Assembly (NCBI GenBank): GCA_030549335.1
Contig: JAUKPH010000018.1
Coordinates: forward strand, 4,836,001-4,900,000
Origin: Pontederia crassipes
Taxonomy: Eukaryota > Streptophyta > Magnoliopsida > Commelinales > Pontederiaceae
Length of the DNA: 64,000 nucleotides
Reading direction: 5' to 3'
Positions 58,380 to 64,000 of the stretch are shown piece by piece (the stretch's first letter is position 1; every line of letters starts with the position of its first letter). Under the pieces are notes generated by a model. It did not search any database. It was not told the DNA's origin and saw only the letters and a list, made by a program, of their open reading frames with translations. A program made the translations under genes and the position numbers.

Positions 58380-58690
58380 TGTAACAACTCGAAATCTATC
58401 CTAAAAGTTTTGATCATTTAAGGCAATTTCGCGTCGTTAGCTCATTCAGCATATGACGTTTAATGGCGGAAGACGGCAATTTTGAGAAAATCATAATAGA
58501 TAAAAACTTTCTAATAATCAAATCGTAACTAATTCTTTGAAAAACATCAAATGCCTAAACCTTTAATACATCATTAACCTCAATATTCACATAGAATTAA
58601 AGGACTTATTTAAACTTAAGTATGTGCAACATTTTGTCTTGAGCTTGAACTGCCATTCATAACTTAATCATGGTTACCTGCTCGGAATAA
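58380..58690 (-). mobile_element. LTR 3'-end fragment, inverted relative to the element at 54.6-57.5 kb
   Basis: From TGTAACAACTCGAAATC (58380) onward, the sequence matches the reverse complement of about 54920-55231 at roughly 85-90 percent (for example ATTTTGAGAAAATCATAATAG and CAAATGCCTAAAC). Homology stops near 58690. It belongs to the same LTR family but is a separate, truncated copy. Confidence 0.8.
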
Positions 58691-59485
58691 CATCCTCTTT
58701 TTTTTAACACTGAATTTTTTTCTCCTATTTTTTAATCGATTCTCTTTGATTTCATGCATAAACATATGTAATGAAAAATTATGATAACATAGGTATATTC
58801 ATTACCTTTAGTTAATTGTGACAAGTCATAATTATTTTATAATTAAAAAAATCACATATGTTATATCTACTTAAATCCATTAGAATGGATATAAGGAGTC
58901 ATAATTATTTTTTAATTCAAACATCACATATGTTAACTATACATCTTTAAATTATTTAGACTAGGATTTGAAAAATCAATATTATTTTCTTATAAATATA
59001 TGATATTATTTTAGATAAGAATACTTGTTACTATGATAGCGAAATTGAATATGAAATAATACTTATTATAATATTATCGAAATGTACTATTTTTTATAAT
59101 ATTCTCAATTGTTTTAAAATATAAACTTAATTAGTATTTATCTTAGTTCAAATTATAAGATATTTGTAGATATAATGTATGTTACAAAAAAGAGTACATA
59201 TATATTATAAATTATAATAAATATATAAAATAATTTTTATTTATATATTTAAAATTATTTTTAAAGTATATTTAAATCGTCGCGAGTGAGTTAAACTAGT
59301 TTATTAATAAAGCCAACTGAAAGAATTAAACTTTTATTCAATGGCAATGGCAATTGTTAGTAATTAGTCAGCATTCACTAGCTAATTATTCAAATCGCTA
59401 TTTATGTAAGAAAAGTATGTACGATGCAATTTTGTCGCTGAGTACGTATCACTATATTATCAGATGTATTGCTATATATTATTAA
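58691..59485. other. AT-rich intergenic DNA
   Basis: No gene or clear repeat boundary recognised. Confidence 0.45.
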
Positions 59486-60012
59486 CCAAGATTTAGGGGT
59501 GTAAAAACATCCGACCAAATCAAAATATTTACTTGACGAAAAAAAATCGAATCGAAAAAATAAAAAAATAGTAGTCCAAATATGATTTACGATGATTTTT
59601 TATAAATTAAAATCACCCACTAAAATTAGAGTCCCATCCGAAAAAAATTGTAGGAGCCCATTTTTATTTATATAATTAATTCATAAGTTATCCATTTTTT
59701 TATTATAGATATAATACTTTTTGTATACAATCTCATAAATTTGGTAAACTAAAAATATTAATAGTATATTTAATATAAAATTAAATATTTTTATGTTAAT
59801 TTTAATTTAATATATAATTTAAAAATATAATTATATAAAAGTAGGGATAAAAGATCATCTGAAAAAAGTGACTCGCTAGAGGATGTTTTTTTATTTTTTT
59901 TAAAAATAATTTTAAGGTGATTTTTTTAATTCAAAAAATTGACCCAAAAATTAGTGAACGATTTTTTTGAACCGAAAACTCAATCCGAACTACTTTCACC
60001 CCTACCAAGTTT
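59486..60012. mobile_element. hAT-type MITE, 511 bp, with 8-bp TSD
   Basis: The element runs from TAGGGGTGTAAA (59494) to TTTCACCCCTA (60004); the ends are inverted copies of each other. The flanks CCAAGATT (59486-59493) and CCAAGTTT (60005-60012) form an 8-bp target-site duplication with one mismatch, the length typical of hAT transposons. The interior is AT-rich and non-coding. Confidence 0.88.
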
Positions 60013-62808
60013 GGTCAGAATAGCAAGATTATGCCTAAAAATCAACTAGAGTTATTAGCTTCGGATTTAATTTTTGAAATTATTATTTGGACAGAGGAAT
60101 ACCATATGCTTTTTATCCCAATTTTAAATTAATAAGATTCTAATAATCCCAAATGCTGAAGGAATAGCTCGCTAATGATTGTATACTATTTGAATGCCCG
60201 GAAGAAATGAATATTAAATAAAATAATATTCAGTATTAAATAATAATAATAATAATAATAATTAAGAAATGATTGTATTATTGTCTGACTATCGCTAAGT
60301 CTAGTGTATGAATATTCCAAAAAATAATAATTTTAAAAAATATTAAATAAAATTTTTAAACATGTAAGTGTTAAGTCAGATTAATTTGTTAAAAAAATTG
60401 GCACAATACGAAAATTAAATTGAAAGTAAAGTTTAAAATATGGTAGTGTGATTATATTAATCACCTTTACTTAGTTTCTTATTATTATAATTTTATTTAT
60501 AAAATATAGTTCTAAATTTAAAATTGGTAATGATAAATAGTTTGGGTCAATCTACTATTTTTTTAGATTTTTTAATTATATTTTTTAACTTTATAAACTA
60601 TTTGAAACTTTTCTTATTAAATTTAGTTAAGCTTATGATTCTTAATGTATTTTTATCTAAATAATGCTCAACATAACAATAACAATGCTGACGACGATGA
60701 CAACAATAATCACAATAACAACAGCGGCAACAACAAACAATAATAACAATTATCATAAAAGTATAGGCACATAGAGGTATTCAAAATACTTTTTTTCAAT
60801 CTAAAAATTTTGCACAATTTATTTTGAAAAAGACATGTAATTAATAATCTTTAATATTCTCAAATTAAATTTAATTTCCACTAATAACAAAACCCTATTC
60901 TATCTTCATTTATACAGAACTCTCGCTGTTAGCTACACACTTTACATTTTAATCCTTATACAAATAAAATTAATATTTTTATTATTTAAATAAATGTTGA
61001 CACCCAACTTCTTCAGCTAATTTTTTAAATAAAAAAATGATGCATTATTATTGAATTAAAGAAAGAAAAATAATTTTCTGTCTTAATTATTTTAAAACTT
61101 TAACTCAAACCGAAAATCTTGTTCTACTTTTATTTATATAGCACTCTTGATTCTAATTAAATTTCACCATTTTAATTTAATTATTAGAAGCAAATAATAT
61201 GATATTGTTACATATTAAATTAAATGTTGACACGGATTCTTTGATATTTGAAAAAATTAAATATAATATATTGTTTATTAAATAAGAAAAATATTCATTG
61301 ATTTTAATTATAATCAAAAGTCATATTGTGTATTCATTATATAAGTCTTGAGCTACATTTCACTTTTACTTAATTTTTAAAAGTAAAAATAGCAGTGTTA
61401 TAATTTTAATTAAATAGTGAAACATGGATTCTTCAAATTATTTTTTAATATGTATATAATGCATTATTTATTTGTTTTGGAAATTTAAAAGAGTTATTTA
61501 TCTTAATTATACTCAATTGAATTTATTTATGCTCAAATGAAGAATTTTATTTCATCTTTATTTACATAGAGCCACTAAGTTTACTTAAACTTTGCATTTT
61601 TAATTTATTTCTAAGAAATAAATAAAATAAATAATTTATATTTATTATTAAATATTAAGACGTTACTTCTTCAAGAGAAATAAATTAAATAAATAATTTA
61701 TATTTATTATTAAGTATTAAGATATTACTTCTTCAAGTCAAGAAGTTAGTAACATTAAATGTATCAGTCTTCTTTTTCAAAATTTTATTTTGAATAAAGT
61801 ATGTATTTTTTCTTTTTTCAAAATTTCAAAATCAATTTTTATAGTACAAACATCATTCATCAATAATTCATTCTTCCTTCTAACAGAAAGGTATGTTTGG
61901 ATAAAAAATGAAAATTTATTATGAAAATCAAAATTAATATTATCGTCTACATCATCATTATCACTATTAGCACAAGGACAATTAAAAATGGAGGCTAATT
62001 CATCATTCTCACTTTGCCATTAAGCATATGTCTAAATTAATGTTGGATGTTGTGGTTGTAAATCATCATCTTCTTTTTTGCCCTCATCCAATGTGATTTT
62101 TTTTCTCATTTTCGTCTTTTTCATATCTAGCTAGTAAAACTTTTTAAATTACATGATAAATGGAACAACTAGAGCTAGGATTTAACACATAAGTAGAATA
62201 ATGAAGTACACTTTGAATTCGAATCAAGTTTTATACAAAAAAAATGAAAATAATATATTCACAAAAAAGATAAAATTGACACAAACACCATTAACATTTT
62301 TCTTTGCCATTTCATTTTTTTTCTAAAAAAATTTCCAAATATCGAAATCAAGGGAATAAAGCATGTGGAATGTGCCAACCGATCTTTAAAATTGACCACA
62401 TCTTTAAAAGCCCAAATCACTCAACCGATCTTTCTCACCCTTTCTCAAACTCTGCGATCGCTCACTCGCCCTGCGTGTGACTGCTCCTCGTTTGCCCTTT
62501 TATGGCCATCTCCACCTCCCTCCGATCCTCGACGATGACATCACTATCCATCAGTGATTGACCATATGATGCAGCCACCCTCAATGACTTTGCAATTGTT
62601 GATCAGGCACTCTCTCATCCGCCTTCAACTCCAATTGCGTTGCACTCTCAGCCTTCTCTCTGGCCATCATTGATCCTCCATGACTCACTCTTCTTTCCTC
62701 TCCCTTTTTTTATATATCCTCAATTGTTTTCACCGACCCTAGGCACTTAGATTCTCTTTAGCCATCAAACCAATAGGTTGTTGTTCCTCTTGTATTAGTA
62801 ATCGACCC
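60013..62808. other. AT-rich intergenic DNA
   Basis: Very AT-rich with ATA/AAT microsatellites (for example about 60241-60262) and a CAA/AAT-rich tract at 60669-60750. A 53-bp direct repeat with few changes (AATAAATAATTTATATTTAT and surroundings) occurs at about 61624-61680 and 61684-61740. The 62400-62760 part is richer in C and T with no identifiable coding sequence. Confidence 0.5.
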
Positions 62809-63240
62809 TGTTGGAAAGTGCCCACATGGGCCGTGCTAGCGCAGCACGGACCACACTAGCGAACACGGACCGTGCACAGGCGCGCGTGGACCGTGTTGTC
62901 GCGCAAAAATTGCACCATCTTGCGCCGCGAGAAAAGAGGTCTGCGCAGATACGTCATCACGCTCGATGGACGCGCGTGATGCGTTTAGCCTAACTTCTCA
63001 CCCAAGTCTTCCTCCCCTATAAAAGGGGACCCATAGCAGAGGTCCCAAACACGCTTTCGAAAAGGTTCTTCTAGAGGCACTTGTACTGTGGCCAAGAGTT
63101 CCGTCCCTCCGAAGTTCAGTTCCCGATCCCGAGGTGCAAGTGCGTTCATCAAGAGTTCGTGGAAAAGTCCCGACGATCCGCTTCCGCTGCAAGAGGTATT
63201 TCATAACCTCTAGAATTTATATCTGTTATAAATTTCAATA
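62809..63240 (+). mobile_element. 5' LTR of a Ty1-copia-like retrotransposon
   Basis: The LTR starts TGTTGGAAAG at 62809 and ends near TTTCAATA at 63240, an inverted match to the start (TGTTGAAA) with one change. A TATA-like box CCTATAAAAGGGG lies at about 63015-63027. It is directly followed by the tRNA-Met primer-binding site. A short LTR (about 430 bp) with TGTTGG ends and this TATA context suits Ty1-copia; the lineage is inferred. The 3' LTR is outside the window. Confidence 0.82.
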
Positions 63241-63254
63241 TTGGTATCAGAGCC
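63241..63254 (+). other. Primer-binding site, initiator Met tRNA type, intact
   Basis: TTGGTATCAGAGCC follows the LTR immediately. It matches the 3' end complement of plant initiator Met tRNA, the usual primer. Confidence 0.9.
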
Positions 63255-64000
63255 TTTTAGATTTTTCTCGAACTCGTGATTGTGTCGGAAAAATAATATT
63301 TGTTACTATTTTTGGGATCTACGCACCTCGATTGTACAGAACCGAGGGACAAAGTGGACTTTATCATCACAAATATATTATGGATGAATCTAGACCATAA
63401 TACATTTTTCGAAATTATTTTAATAATTTTGGCAATTTCTTTTCGAATTTTTTTTCTGCATGTGTTACAGCAAAAAAAAGGGAAACTTGTTCCAGCAGGC
63501 ACACGGCCCGCTGGAAGGCCCACTTTGGATGCAAAGGAGTTGCACACAAAATGATTAGCAATTGGGCTAGCTGAGAGGCCCAATAAACAATTTTTTCCTT
63601 TTTTTATTTTCGTCAAAATTTTAAAATAATCCGAAAATAGAAAATGTCTAATATAAAATCTCAAAAAATTAGGAAAAATATATTTTTTCCTTAGAAATTT
63701 TTCTGTAATATTGCATGCAATTTAATATTATTAAACGAAATCATTTATTGATTTAGTGCATTAAATAAAATGATTAGATTTACATGTCAATAACAAATAT
63801 TGGCTAATAAATGTGTTATCATGCATGAAATAAATATTTTCATTTATGTATGTCAATATTTATTTCTGTGATTGAAATTTTGTCTGTGTGTTAAAACTAA
63901 AATTGGTATGCCCAATCTTGTTAAGCGTGATAACTTGCCTAGAATTTGAAATTGATTAAATTAAAATTAATTCCTTTTGTGAGAATTAATTAAGATGGCA
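63255..64000 (+). mobile_element. Leader region of the copia-like element, cut by the window edge
   Basis: Non-coding, AT-rich sequence between primer-binding site and the expected gag gene, which I do not see before the window ends. Open frames here on either strand lack known motifs. Confidence 0.5.

Noticed and set aside
54560-58690. LTR ends at 55231 and 58380 as a pair of one element
   Set aside because: They are inverted relative to each other. The element at 55 kb already has its own 3' LTR at 55799.

Overview
This window is nuclear DNA from a flowering plant. It holds spliced genes with GT-AG introns, plant LINEs with RNase H tails, an Au-type SINE, solo LTRs, foldback DNA transposons and long AT-rich non-coding stretches. 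The two host genes would suit a monocot, but the species cannot be fixed from sequence alone. There is no sign of bacterial, organellar or viral DNA, and no tRNA, rRNA or CRISPR was found.

Layout. 1-1727: AT-rich, no gene. 1728-7896: a near full-length but inactivated plant LINE with its target-site duplication (TSD). 7897-13001: non-coding, with a young 169-bp tandem duplication, a SINE tail and a GC-rich patch near 12.0-12.7 kb. 13007-19132: a solo LTR (family A) that was itself interrupted by a second solo LTR (Athila/Tat-like, 16207-19004); both have 5-bp TSDs. 19391-21720: a TAA microsatellite, then a 5'-truncated LINE whose tail carries a 696-bp foldback MULE-like element. 21880-27410: a third, heavily decayed LINE. 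27673-30083: another family A solo LTR in the opposite orientation. 30089-33860: non-coding.

33860-48600 is the only host-gene island. A SEC14-like phosphatidylinositol transfer protein gene (SFH type, coding exons 35113-40009) is followed on the same strand by a LORELEI-like GPI-anchored protein gene (LLG1 type, coding exons 41609-48293). SFH proteins organise phosphoinositide signalling and polarised membrane growth. LLG proteins chaperone and co-receive signals with FERONIA-family receptor kinases at the plasma membrane. Both act at the cell surface/membrane interface, but adjacency in a plant genome does not imply co-regulation. The SFH gene carries an apparent 1-base frameshift in its first coding exon. 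LLG1 intron 2 has grown to 6.1 kb by a LINE fragment, a SINE, a truncated LTR and a tandem duplication of intron sequence.

48600-64000 is repeat-rich. It holds a putative small MITE, a decayed PPR-like gene fragment (50.4-50.9 kb), a third perfect solo LTR (51328-53346), a Tekay/Del-like element with only about 570 bp of interior left between primer-binding site and polypurine tract (54.56-57.5 kb), an inverted LTR fragment (58.38-58.69 kb), a hAT-type MITE with 8-bp TSD (59494-60004), and at the right edge the 5' LTR and primer-binding site of a Ty1-copia-like element that runs out of the window.

The main message is transposon turnover. Three LTR insertions are solo LTRs with identified TSDs (two exact, one with a single mismatch), the others are truncated, and one intronic duplication keeps a SINE-free sister copy of the site where the SINE landed.
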